A DNA stretch of 64,000 bases from Rebecca billardiae RCC1528 (taxonomy: Eukaryota; Haptophyta), in assembly GCA_965240325.2 (NCBI GenBank), contig OZ251246.1:1054001-1118000 (forward strand), in the 5' to 3' direction. The notes beneath the pieces are model-generated. The model saw nothing but the letters and a program-made list of their open reading frames with translations. It was not told the origin of the DNA and made no database searches. The number at the start of each line of letters is the position of its first letter. The stretch's first letter is position 1. Of the stretch, positions 50,791 to 61,040 are shown piece by piece. Position numbers and translations under genes: made by a program.

Positions 50791-53348
50791 TTTGGGGGCG
50801 GCGCAGCGCCAATGCGCCCCCGCCCCGCGCCCACGCGCCGCACTGGCGCCCTGCGCCGTGCGCGCGCCTCCGCCGGCGCATCGCCGACGTCCGGCCCCAC
50901 CTGGCGCCGTACGATCTCGGCGCGCAGCGTGGAATCGCGCGGCAGCTGCACGACGCCGCCTCCCAGCGCCGTAAAGTCCGCAGTGTTGCCGCGCTGCGAG
51001 TAGTGGAACTCGATGCCTGCGTCTGCGCAGTGCTCGACCGACAGCAGCGGCGCCGTGACGCGCCGCGACGCCCACGCCTCGATCTCGAGCGTGAGGACCT
51101 TGTCGCTGTCGTCGTCCGCCGCAAGCTTGACCACCAGGGTCCCGCGGTGAGTGACCCGCTCCCGCGCACCGTTCCCCCACTCGATCTGACATGCGCCGTC
51201 CACCGGGGTAAGATTCGTCAAATCCTCGGCCATGGCGATGTTCTTCCGTGCGCCAGTGTCAAACACCAACGCCCGCGTGTTGTCCTCCGGCGGCGCCACG
51301 CGTGCCTCGGCCGCCCGCGCCGCGACGATCTCGATGTCCTCGTCGCGCTGCGCCCTGCCGCCGATAGCCGCGCCAATAGGCGCCAAGCCGAGTCCGGCGC
51401 CGGCGCCGCCGCCGTCTCCGGCGTCAGCGTCACCGTCGCCACCAACGGCGCCGTCGGGCTCGTCACCCTGCTCGGGTGCGAACGCGACCTGCGTGCGGAC
51501 CGTGCCGCCGCCGTTGCCATTCCCGACCACGGCGCGGGTGCTGCCCCCCGCACCGCCGCCGCCACCGCCACCGCCGCTCCGATGTGAGCCACGGCTGCGA
51601 TCCGACCGCGTCGACGCCGCGTCATCGCCAGCGTTCGAGTCGCGATCAGCCTGCGTCACCTGCGGGCAGTAACGCTTGATATGCCCCACGGCGCCGCACT
51701 TGTAGCAGCGCGGCCCGTGCGCGTCGTCGGAGTCGTCCTGGCCTCCGCGGCCGGCGCCGCGGCCAGTGCCGCCGCCGCCACCGCCACGACCTCCGCCGCC
51801 GCCACCACGGCCAGCCGGCGACGTCGTGTCGCCGCCGCCGCCACCCGCCGACGCCGCCGCCGCCTGCGCCAGGCGGAGCCCGTCGATTGGGTGCGCGCGG
51901 GTAGCGCCGCCGCCTCCTGGCGTGCGGCCACCCGCCCCTGGGCGCCCAGGGCCGCCGCGGTCAACCCGCTTGCCCTTGGAGAAGTCCCAGTCCTCGAACT
52001 TGCCGTTGAGCTCGTGCACGAGCTCCTGCACGTCGAAGTTCGTCACGGTCCTGTAGTCCTTCGACTCGTACCGCGTCCGCATCTCGATGCCCGCGCCCAC
52101 CGGCGGAATGAACTCGATGAGCCGCGCAAGCATCTCCGCCGCTGGCGCTGCGTCACTCAGCTCCTGCAGCAGCACGTGGTTGTGCTGTAGCACCTGGAAG
52201 AGCTCGAGTGCGCCGACGCCGTCCTTGCCGCAGTCCGGCAGGACCGTCCGATGCCAGCGTGCCCGCACCGACATGTACTTCCGCATGTCGTCGGGCTTGC
52301 GCATGCGCAGGATCGCCTTCCACAGGTACAGGAACTCGCGCCCCGGCGTAAGTGCGCCCAGGCGCGCGCGCTCCTCCTGCACCTCCGGCTGCGTCTCCAT
52401 GAGGCGGTTGATGTGCTGCCACGCAGCCTCCGTCACCCACGACCGCAGCTCGGTGCGTAAGAAAGCCGTCCCTTTCTCGTACTGCGCCCCGGCGTACTTG
52501 GCGGGGTCCGCCTCGTCGCCGTCCGGCGCTGCCTCCAACACGCTCTGTCGGAGCTTGATGTCCAGCATGGCGTGCTCGCTCGCCTGCCGCTCATACATCT
52601 GTTCCTCGGTCTCGCGCTCGCGGCGGTAGAGCTCGCGCGCGCGCGGATCGAGCGTCACGGCAGCGCCGCCCGCGGGCGCCGCGCCACCGATCCCGCCGGC
52701 GCCGCCCGTAGGCACCGCGCCGACGCCGGCGCCGCCCGCAGGCGTCGCGCCGTCAGTCCCAGCCGGCGCACCTGCCGCGCCGCCTGTGCCCACACCCGGA
52801 CCGGGTGTACCGGCCGCCGGACCCGGAAAAATTCCGGATCCGCCGCCCGCCGCCGGACCTGAACCCGGTCCGGTCGCCGTCGGGCCGCCCGGAGTGGCTA
52901 AACCACTCCCCGCGCCCGCCGAGGCAGCCTGCGCGTAGCTTGGCGCCTGCCTCGCCCCCGCCGCCGCCGCCGCCGCGCGTTCCGCCGCGGCCCGGCGCTC
53001 GGCGTGCTCGCGGCGCTCGTGCTCGTGGCGATGGTCGAGCAGCCGCTGCTGCAGCGCGTAGTTCTCACGCGCCAGGTCCATCCGCTCGGCACTGACCTTG
53101 ATCATCTTCGCCGCGGATGGGTTGAATGTCTCCCACGTCGAGTTGTACTCCTCGAGCGTGTTGATGCGGTGCTCCGCGTTCGGGCCGTGCGTCACGATGA
53201 TGCCGTTCAGTGCGGACATCGTAGCACCTTGCCCCGCCGGAAGCGCCGCCAGCCTGCTCGCCGATTGCGCGAGCCAGCGCTGCTGATTGCCCTTGTCGTT
53301 GAGCATCCCCACGTCGACCGAGCCGTAGTACCGGCCGCTCGTGCTCAT
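50784..53348 (-). CDS. gag: Copia gag with zinc knuckle and aspartic protease domain
   Basis: About 854 aa from the ATG before MSTSGRYYGS; an ATG at 53405 that overlaps the LTR edge is possible. The N-terminal half has the helical capsid pattern with a Gly/Pro/Ala-rich insert. A CCHC zinc knuckle, CYKCGAVGHIKRYC, follows a Gly-rich RNA-binding-like stretch (RGGGGGGRGGGGGG). The protease active site is LVFDTGARKNIA (D-T-G-A) in the same frame, with ILLS-like flap region ITAPLLSVEHCADAGI. So this frame encodes Gag plus protease, and the pol enzymes need a frameshift. It ends in GAAPPPNA. Confidence 0.9.
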   Translation of the reverse strand: MSTSGRYYGSVDVGMLNDKGNQQRWLAQSASRLAALPAGQGATMSALNGIIVTHGPNAEHRINTLEEYNSTWETFNPSAAKMIKVSAERMDLARENYALQQRLLDHRHEHERREHAERRAAAERAAAAAAGARQAPSYAQAASAGAGSGLATPGGPTATGPGSGPAAGGGSGIFPGPAAGTPGPGVGTGGAAGAPAGTDGATPAGGAGVGAVPTGGAGGIGGAAPAGGAAVTLDPRARELYRRERETEEQMYERQASEHAMLDIKLRQSVLEAAPDGDEADPAKYAGAQYEKGTAFLRTELRSWVTEAAWQHINRLMETQPEVQEERARLGALTPGREFLYLWKAILRMRKPDDMRKYMSVRARWHRTVLPDCGKDGVGALELFQVLQHNHVLLQELSDAAPAAEMLARLIEFIPPVGAGIEMRTRYESKDYRTVTNFDVQELVHELNGKFEDWDFSKGKRVDRGGPGRPGAGGRTPGGGGATRAHPIDGLRLAQAAAASAGGGGGDTTSPAGRGGGGGGRGGGGGGTGRGAGRGGQDDSDDAHGPRCYKCGAVGHIKRYCPQVTQADRDSNAGDDAASTRSDRSRGSHRSGGGGGGGGAGGSTRAVVGNGNGGGTVRTQVAFAPEQGDEPDGAVGGDGDADAGDGGGAGAGLGLAPIGAAIGGRAQRDEDIEIVAARAAEARVAPPEDNTRALVFDTGARKNIAMAEDLTNLTPVDGACQIEWGNGARERVTHRGTLVVKLAADDDSDKVLTLEIEAWASRRVTAPLLSVEHCADAGIEFHYSQRGNTADFTALGGGVVQLPRDSTLRAEIVRRQVGPDVGDAPAEARARRRAPVRRVGAGRGRIGAAPPPNA
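50790..50796 (-). promoter_or_regulatory. Putative -1 ribosomal frameshift heptamer CCCAAAC
   Basis: In the gag frame the sequence reads C CCA AAC, fitting the X XXY YYZ rule, and lies three bases before the gag stop TAA (50784-50786). Slipping by -1 joins directly to pol (CCC AAA CGC CTA AGC), giving ...APPKRLSPEPAQV. Location and frame fit exactly. Function is inferred, and no downstream stimulatory fold was computed. Confidence 0.7.
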
Positions 53349-53404
53349 CGGCGCGATCGATGAGAAAGCGCCGCGCGTACGATCCCTCCCGATCGCTGCA
53401 TGCA

Positions 53405-54036
53405 TATTGGGTAAACGCGAGCTCCGAGCGTCTCGAGCCCTGCTAAAAGCTCACCGGCACGTCCTCGGGCGCGTCGTCGGTGACGCCCACGAAGGCAATC
53501 TCGACCCTCGCTCTTCGGACGAGCGAAGCTAATCCTCCTGCCGCAACCAACTTTCGGTTGCGCAGGGTGACACGGCGTTTTGCGGCCCGGCTCGGGAATC
53601 TTGTAACCTTCCTGAGCCCCGCTTCCGTGCGTCCGCCAATCGCAGGCGTTACCGACGCACCGCCGTAAGCTCATCTTTCCCCCAGGTACTCGGTAATGTC
53701 ATCGGACCTGGGTAAGCTGCGCACGGACCCATGGCGCCCGCCTGTGCCGCCGGCGTGCCATCCGTGCCGCGTGCGCCGGGCCGTACCGCCCGCGCACGCG
53801 CCGCGTCCGTGTCGCACCGCGTCCGCGCTGCCGCGTCCGCGCTCCGCGTCCACGTCGCTCCGCGCCAGCGCTGCTGCGCTCGCGCTCCTGCCGCCGCGCG
53901 CGCCGCGCGCGCGCGCCGCCAGAGCCAGCCACTGCGTAGCTGATGCCGCCGGCCCGCCTGGTGCGGCGCCGGCCCTGACGTCCCAGCGGCGACGCCATCT
54001 GCTGAGATGCGCGCCCCAGGCTGCGTCAGCTCAACA
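53405..54036 (-). repeat. 5' LTR, 632 bp
   Basis: Sense-strand TGTTGAGC...CCCAATA; should carry the element's promoter. No TATA box stands out. It appears identical to the 3' LTR. Confidence 0.95.
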
Positions 54037-54041
54037 TAGAC
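54037..54041 (+). repeat. Target site duplication TAGAC (right)
   Basis: A perfect match to 46839-46843. Confidence 0.9.
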
Positions 54042-55056
54042 GAAAGCCAATCGATGAGCTGGAATATTGCTGGACGACGACCGCCGAGTTTGTAGTCATT
54101 GATGAATCAAAGCTGCTGCTTCTATGATGCTTGATGGCGGAGATGGTGAGCGCCCGTGGTGACTGCTCCAGTCACCAGTGCTCCGTTGCCAGCATGATGA
54201 TTGATGGCGGCCGGATTATTTGTATCCGCCATGATGCTGTAGTAGCCGTAGGCGCGAACAGGTATAGCGCTTCACCAGCAGTGGGCCAGCGCTCGGCTGG
54301 AGGCGTAGGGTACCGAGGCAAGCGGCTGCAGCAAGCGCGTTCGAGGGTGCGTTATTATGACCGCGTTCCGCGGTCCTTTTCCGTAGAACCAACGCAGTTC
54401 GGGGCCCGCGGCGCAGTGGTTGAGAATGAGACTGACGAGTCAGTCAGTCCGAGTCAGAAAGACAGTTCAGCCACTCTGAGAGGGAGAGTCAGACCCGAGA
54501 CCGAGTCTCGGACTCGGCGCGAGTATGCGGGCGCGCACGGCCAAGGGTGGCATGGGACACCAGCGGACGGGCCGCGCGGGGAAGCGGGGCGGCGCGCTCG
54601 CAGGGCGAGAGGCGCGGACGGGCCGCGCGGGGAAGCGGGGCGGCGGCGCGCGCAGGGCGAGAGGGCGAGAGGCGCCGCGCGGCGCCGGGCCGGCGCGTGC
54701 GCGCGTGCGGGCGCACCTGCTTCAGCTTGCAAGGTGCTCGCGCTGCGCCATGCGCTCGACGAAGGGCCGCTGGTCGCGAGCCGGCGCGTGCGCGCGAGCG
54801 GGCGCACCTGCTTGAGGAATGAGGTACTCGCCCTGCGCCATGCGCTCGACGACGGGCCGCTGGTCGCTCAGCCGGCACGCCTCGTGCCGGCAGAGCGAGA
54901 GCGCGCGCCACTGCAGACTGCTGGCCCGCCGGCCTGCCGGCTGCGCAGCCGCGCACCGAGACCGACCGAGCGGAGCTCGGGGCGGTGGAACGAGACGAGC
55001 GGCGCGTCGCGCCTGCCGCCGCGCGTGCGCGCCTGCTCCACCGCGCCGCCGTGCTC
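54042..55056. other. Degenerate coding remnants and GC-rich repeats
   Basis: No intact gene. On the minus strand two related pieces, DQRPVVERMAQGEYLIPQ (near 54835-54875) and DQRPFVERMAQREHLAS (near 54740-54780), each end at the same AAGCAG/GTGCGCCCG splice-donor-like sequence. The second has an in-frame stop. They look like a duplicated, decaying exon. 54540-54720 is a short-period GC repeat (GGGCCGCGCGGGGAAGCGGG). Confidence 0.4.
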
Positions 55057-55884
55057 GCCCGCCGCCTCCTCCGCCGCGTCGGCCTCGAAGACGGCGGCTG
55101 CCAGCGGCAGGCTGAGCTGCGCGCGGCTCACTCACACTGTCTGTGAGTCCTCACGCTGCTGCCGGACCTCCGCGCCGCCGTCGACCGAGTTGAGGAGGAG
55201 CTCGCGCTCGGCGTCGAGGCGCGAGCTCGCGTGCTCGTGCTCGCCCTTCAGCCGCGCGAGCTCCGGGCGCATCCGGCTCATCAGCTCTGCCGCGCCGCTC
55301 GCTCGGCGGCGGCGGGCGGCGCGCTCTGCTCCGGTCGGCGAGCGACGAGCTCGCGTGCTCCGGACTCGGCTCGCCCTTGCGCGCTGCTCCTCGAGTGACG
55401 AACGCGCCCGCGGGCAGGTTGTTGCCCGTCGCCCCCGCCGCGATCTCGCCGCCCCCGCCGCGATCTCGTCGCCCGCCGCCTCCTCCGCCGCGTCGGCCTC
55501 GAAGACGGCGGCTGCCAGCGGCAGGCTGAGCTGCGCGCGGCTCACTCACACTGTCTGTGAGTCCTCACGCTGCTGCCGGACCTCCGCGCCGCCGTCGACC
55601 GAGTTGAGGAGGAGCTCGCGCTCGGCGTCGAGGCGCGAGCTCGCGTGCTCGTGCTCGCCCTTCAGCCGCGCGAGCTCCGGGCGCATCCGGCTCATCAGCT
55701 CTGCCGCGCCGCTCGCTCGGCGGCGGCGGGCGGCGCGCTCTGCTCCGGTCGGCGAGCGACGAGCTCGCGTGCTCCGGACTCGGCTCGCCCTTGCGCGCTG
55801 CTCCTCGAGTGACGAACGCGCCCGCGGGCAGGTTGTTGCCCGTCGCCCCCGCCGCGATCTCGCCGCCCCCGCCGCGATCTCGTC
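55057..55884. repeat. Tandem duplication, 414-bp unit, two copies
   Basis: Units 55057-55470 and 55471-55884 appear identical over almost their full length. On the minus strand each contains a heptad-like segment SRMRPELARLKGEHEHASSR then LDAERELLLNSVDGG and a stop, suggesting a duplicated coiled-coil exon, possibly of the same decayed gene as the pieces at 54740-54875. Confidence 0.85.
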
Positions 55885-55975
55885 GCGCATGTGTCCGTGG
55901 CGCGCGCCTGCGAGGTGACAGGCGGGCCGCGAGCTCAGCCTCGGGGAGAGCGGAGCGCGGAGGGCGCTGAGACGC

Positions 55976-56227
55976 GCGGCCTGCGAGGCGACAGGCGCGC
56001 TCGGGGAGAGCATTTTACTATTCACATTTAGAAGTGATCAAATTTCCCGAGCCCTTGCCTTGCCGTTTTTATCGGTTGGCGGTTGGCGGCAATCTCATAC
56101 TGCGGCCTGCGAGGCGACAGGCGCGCTCGGGGAGAGCATTTTACTATTCACATTTAGAAGTGAGCAAGTTTCCCGAGCCCTTGCCTTGCCGTTTTTATCG
56201 GTTGGCGGTTGGCGGCAATCTCATACT
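55976..56227. repeat. Tandem duplication, 126-bp unit, two copies
   Basis: GCGGCCTGCGAGGCGACAGG starts at 55976 and again at 56102; the units differ at a few bases (GTGATCAAATTT versus GTGAGCAAGTTT). Confidence 0.85.
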
Positions 56228-57417
<1,190 letters not shown>

Positions 57418-59196
57418 TCAGCCCGCCGGCGCCGCGCCGCGCCGCGCGTACAGCACCAGATAGGGCGTGCCCATCTCGCCGCCCCCGCCCTCAGAGTGCT
57501 GCCACTGCGCGTCGGCGCCGCCCTGTGCGGCGGTGTCGTCCGCCGCTGGCGCCGGCGGGGCCTCGCCGAGCAGCGCCGCGCGCTGCGCTGGGCCGAGCTC
57601 CGTGACGCTCTCGTCGTCGCAGAGCAGCCAGCGCGCGTGCGCGTCGGCAGGGCCGTCGGCGCCGCGCCCGGCGCGCGAGCGCACGCACGCGGTGTAGTGC
57701 CCCACCCCGAGCGAGAGGCCCGCGTGGCAGACCGCGCCCACCAGGTCGTACAGCTGCGCAGGGGCAGCTGCTGACGCAGGGGCTGCTGACGCAGGGGCGG
57801 CTGCAGCTGCAGCGGCTGCTGGGGCAGTAGGCTCAGACAGTGCGCGCTGGGGGGCGGGCGCTACGCGGCTGCGGCCCGCGTCCACGTGCGCGGCGCAGCC
57901 GGCGGGCGGGTGCGTGTGCCCCGCGCCGGCGCGCCCGCCCTCCGCGCTCCACTCCGCCAGGTCGAGCGTGAGCGGCAGGGGCGCGCGCAGCTCGCCCTTG
58001 AGCGCACGGCACGCGCGCGCGTCCGGTGCGCCCTCGGCCGCTCGGCCGGCGGAGGGCGCGCCGGGGGCGGGCGTGGCGCGCTCGGCGCCGAGGGCGCACG
58101 GGGCGGGGTCGTCGTCCGGCTCGGACGGGTACCCAGCCCCGACCTCCTCCTCCTCCCCGCCGCCCACCACCGCGCCGCCGAGCAGCGAGAGCACGAGCAG
58201 CGCCGGCGCCTCCGCGATCTCAGTCGTGCGCACAGCCTCGGTGCGGGTACCGCAGTGGGCGCACTCGGCCTTGTTCGAGCCGCGCAGCCGCTCGGCGCGG
58301 AAGCAGCGGCGCAGCGCGGCGCGCACGCGCTGCGTCGGCTGCACCGCCTCGAGCTCCGCCCCGCCGAGCACCACGGGCAGCTCGACGAACGGCTCGGCGC
58401 CGCTCGTGGCGCCGTCGCACTCGAGGCAGCGGCGGCCATGGCTGAGGGTGCCGCCGAAGAGGCCCATCAGTGAGGACGCGCGCGCGGCGGCGGCGCGCTG
58501 GCGCTGCGCGTGCGCGACGGCGCAGTGCGGCAGCGGCGGCTCGCGCGCGCGGCGTGGCGCGCCCCTCGGCGCCGCACCGCCGCCGCCGCCGCCGCCGTCC
58601 GCGCGCGCGCGCCCCTCTCCCGCCGAGTGGCACGCCCACAGCAGTGCGCGCAGTAGCTCGAGCGCGTCGTGCTGCACGCCGGGGACGAAGCCCGGGTGGT
58701 GCGCGCGCACGGCGTACGCGAGCCCGTCCGGGCGCACGGGCGCGGGCGGCTCGGCGCGCGCGGGCGCGCCGAGCTCGCCAAAGAGCCGGGCGAGCGCCGC
58801 GATCAGCTCGAGGTCTGAGCCCACCACCCCGTCCTCGGACCGAGCGCCGTCGGTGAGCGCGGCGACGGCGGTGGTGGCGGAGCGCCGGCCGTGCGGCTTG
58901 ACGGCGAGCGCGCACACCGCCTCGCGGAACGTCTCCGCGTGGAAGAGGCACTGCACCGTCGCGTTGAGGAAGCACGTGTTGCCCAGGTTTGCGAGGCCCG
59001 CCACGCCGCACACGCTCGCGGCGCGCGGCGGAGGCGCGGGCGGAGGGTTGGCGTGCGCAGCGGGGAGCGAGGCGGCCGACGACGCCGGCCCCGAGAGTGG
59101 TGGGCTGGAGCTATGCGGCGTCGACTCGCCCACCGGCACGAGCGCCTGGCGCTTGACGAGTGTGCCGTCCTTGAGCGAGCGCCCTCGCAGCGGCAT
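57418..59196 (-). CDS. Ubiquitin carboxyl-terminal hydrolase (USP family)
   Basis: A single exon of 592 aa. Cys box GLANLGNTCFLNATVQCL with catalytic C75; QHDALELLRALL corresponds to the QQDAxEFL block; CLECDG and CAHCG form the expected zinc-binding pairs of the fingers subdomain; the His box is GLSLGVGHYTACVRS with H500, followed by WLLCDDESVTEL with the Asp, and the domain ends TPYLVLYARR. The start ATG precedes MPLRGRSLKDG. Ala/Gly/Pro-rich insertions separate the blocks, including ASAAPASAAAPA before the His box. It removes ubiquitin from proteins; substrates unknown. All catalytic residues are present. The N-terminal 60 residues are Ser/Pro-rich. Confidence 0.92.
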   Translation of the reverse strand: MPLRGRSLKDGTLVKRQALVPVGESTPHSSSPPLSGPASSAASLPAAHANPPPAPPPRAASVCGVAGLANLGNTCFLNATVQCLFHAETFREAVCALAVKPHGRRSATTAVAALTDGARSEDGVVGSDLELIAALARLFGELGAPARAEPPAPVRPDGLAYAVRAHHPGFVPGVQHDALELLRALLWACHSAGEGRARADGGGGGGGAAPRGAPRRAREPPLPHCAVAHAQRQRAAAARASSLMGLFGGTLSHGRRCLECDGATSGAEPFVELPVVLGGAELEAVQPTQRVRAALRRCFRAERLRGSNKAECAHCGTRTEAVRTTEIAEAPALLVLSLLGGAVVGGGEEEEVGAGYPSEPDDDPAPCALGAERATPAPGAPSAGRAAEGAPDARACRALKGELRAPLPLTLDLAEWSAEGGRAGAGHTHPPAGCAAHVDAGRSRVAPAPQRALSEPTAPAAAAAAAAPASAAPASAAAPAQLYDLVGAVCHAGLSLGVGHYTACVRSRAGRGADGPADAHARWLLCDDESVTELGPAQRAALLGEAPPAPAADDTAAQGGADAQWQHSEGGGGEMGTPYLVLYARRGAAPAG

Positions 59197-59300
59197 TGTG
59201 CGCGCGGGGCGCGGGCGGCCCGGGCGGCAGTTTGAAGCCGTGCGCAACGTCAACCATGGCGGCTGTCGCTGTTTGCGGCGGAAGGATATGAACGGCGTCA

Positions 59301-60398
59301 TCATGATTTCGCGCGCGTGATGCTGCCCCGACTCGATATCGCCTTCGCACGTCGGCGGGCCCGTAATGAGCGGAATAAGCCGCCTGTGTGGCCAGGCTGC
59401 AGCAGGGGTGTGCCCGTGCGCAGCTGCGAGCCGCGTGCTCCAAGCTGCCGCCCCGCGCCCGCGGGCGCTGCCGCGTTGGCGGCGCGCCCGGCAACGCGCT
59501 CGCCACCACTCTCCGCGCGAGCTGCGGCCGACTGTGCCCTCACGCGAGGCCGCGCGGCACCATCGTCGCCCGGCACGCACGCATCGTACAGCAGCGCACT
59601 CGCCGCCTCGCGCGCGCAGCCCAGCCGCTGCAGAACCGCGTCCACTCGGCGGTACGTGCCGTCGCCGTGTGTGAAGTTGTTCACGCGCGGCACGTCCGGC
59701 GGCGCGTCCGGCGTGCGCGGCCGCCCGCTTCCGGGCACGTCCGCCGGCGAGAGCACCAGCCTCGTCACCGTCCCCTCCCGCTGCGGCCGCGCGCGCGTGA
59801 GCCAGTCCAGCACCCGGCTGAGCTGCGCTCCGGACACGCCCGCCACGTCAAGCAGCGCAAAGCGGTTGCGCAGCTGCGCGCTCGAGTTGAAGAAGGCGAG
59901 GATGTCGCGCTGCCGCGCGGCCTCCTTCACCACCCAGCTCGCGATCGCCTCGTCCGTGTTGTTCACGAATAGCTCGCCCGCCTGCGGGCACGTGGCGCCG
60001 ACCGGCACGCAGCCGTGCCACCGGCGCGAGCGAGTAGCGTGGTCGGACTTGGAGACGAGCCAGCTGCGGAGCGCGCGCGTGTTGAGCGCGAAGCGGCCGG
60101 AGGGGTACGCCTTGGCCAACCAGCGGTAGTCAGCCTTGTCACCGCGGTCCGAGAAGGCGTCGTACTTGCGCAGCAGCGACTTGTCGTGCGCCTGCGACGC
60201 CACCGACCAGCTCCGAAGGCCGGGGCACCGGCCGTGGCACGGGACGTAGCCGCGCTCGTAAAAGATTCTCGCGAGCGTGGAGGTGCCTGTCTTCATTGGC
60301 CCGAGGCAAAACGCCTTGCTCGCGTTCCTCAGCGCGTGCGCCGGCCCCATGAGGGCACAACACACGAAGACCAATACGTGCAGCGACGCCGACGACAT
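59301..60398 (-). CDS. Sulfotransferase-like secretory-pathway protein
   Basis: A single exon of 365 aa from the ATG before MSSASLHVLV; the frame is open upstream to a possible start at 60455. A hydrophobic N-terminus (6-20) suggests a signal or Golgi anchor. CLGPMKTGTSTLARIFYERG at 31-50 matches the 5'-phosphosulfate-binding P-loop-like motif of PAPS-dependent sulfotransferases. DILAFFNSSAQLRNRFALLD and the following region fit the C-terminal part of this broad protist family. A clear 3'-phosphate-binding motif was not recognised. The last 90 residues are Ala/Arg/Gly-rich. It lies 105 bp upstream of the USP gene on the same strand. A broken copy lies at the window end. Confidence 0.7.
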   Translation of the reverse strand: MSSASLHVLVFVCCALMGPAHALRNASKAFCLGPMKTGTSTLARIFYERGYVPCHGRCPGLRSWSVASQAHDKSLLRKYDAFSDRGDKADYRWLAKAYPSGRFALNTRALRSWLVSKSDHATRSRRWHGCVPVGATCPQAGELFVNNTDEAIASWVVKEAARQRDILAFFNSSAQLRNRFALLDVAGVSGAQLSRVLDWLTRARPQREGTVTRLVLSPADVPGSGRPRTPDAPPDVPRVNNFTHGDGTYRRVDAVLQRLGCAREAASALLYDACVPGDDGAARPRVRAQSAAARAESGGERVAGRAANAAAPAGAGRQLGARGSQLRTGTPLLQPGHTGGLFRSLRARRRAKAISSRGSITRAKS

Positions 60399-60484
60399 GG
60401 GCGTCTTGCTGTGCCGCCATGCGTGATGCACAAAATCAAAAACCAAAAACAGCACGGCTCAATAAATTCCGGACCTCCGACCGG

Positions 60485-60655
60485 GACACTACTAACTTCG
60501 GCGAGTCCAACTACTACTAACTTCGGCGAGTCCAACTACTACTAACTTCGGCGAGTCCAACTACCACGCTAACTTCGGCGAGTCCAACTACTACTAACTC
60601 CGGCGAGTCCAACTACTACTAACGTCGGCGAGTCCAACTACTACTAACTTCGGCC
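60485..60655. repeat. 25-bp minisatellite, about six units
   Basis: The unit is TAACTTCGGCGAGTCCAAC plus TACTAC, repeated in tandem with few changes (for example TAACTCCGG, TAACGTCGG and one unit with ACCACGC). Direct units without spacers. Confidence 0.9.
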
Positions 60656-60939
60656 ACAACATCAATCATCATCCACCAGCTGCTGACCAAGAACAGGCTA
60701 CACCATCGTCCACCATGACCAGCCACTGACCAAGTAGGCGACGACATCATCCGCACCAGCTGCTGACCAAGTAGGGGACGGCCTGGCCGACGCCAACATG
60801 CTCACTCGCCTTTGATTCCGTACCCATGCACTTCCTGGTGGGCCTGACGACGTCCGGACGACGACAACAACGACATCCGCCATGGGTGATGGGGACCAAC
60901 ATCAACGTGCTCACACCACTGCCACTGCTGCAAGCTTCG

Positions 60940-60997
60940 ACCAGTACCACTACAGACGAATCAGGAGAGCTGCGCCCTCGTGCCTGTGTCTTTAAAT
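60940..60997 (+). repeat. Dispersed repeat, copy 2
   Basis: Shares ordered blocks with 20440-20525 (GAGCTGCGCCCTCGTGCC, TGTGTCTTTAAAT). Confidence 0.6.
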
Positions 60998-61040
60998 CAT
61001 AGAATTGGTCCAGACCCGCGTCGTCCTACCTGTGTCGTCT

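Larger units (their letters stand above)
46844..54036 (-). mobile_element. Complete Ty1/copia LTR retrotransposon
   Basis: 7193 bp in minus orientation: 5' LTR (53405-54036), gag, pol in the order protease, integrase, RT, RNase H, a purine tract and the 3' LTR (46844-47475). Integrase before RT defines the copia superfamily. The LTRs have the same length (632 bp) and no difference was noticed; reading frames across both translate identically. Together with open reading frames and a perfect TAGAC duplication, this indicates a recent insertion. Gag and pol are in different frames (see the pol entry), unlike the single frame of many copia elements. Confidence 0.95.
60399..61040. other. Intergenic with minisatellite
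   Basis: About 640 bp upstream of the sulfotransferase gene. It holds the 25-bp minisatellite (60485-60655) and, at 60940-60997, the second copy of a dispersed repeat. Confidence 0.6.

Noticed and set aside
54131-55918. A 595-aa plus-strand ORF
   Set aside because: It is open only because of GC-rich tandem repeats; the amino-acid sequence repeats with the 414-bp DNA unit and has no domain.
60485-60655. Possible CRISPR-like array
   Set aside because: Direct 25-bp units without unique spacers, in a eukaryotic genome: a minisatellite.
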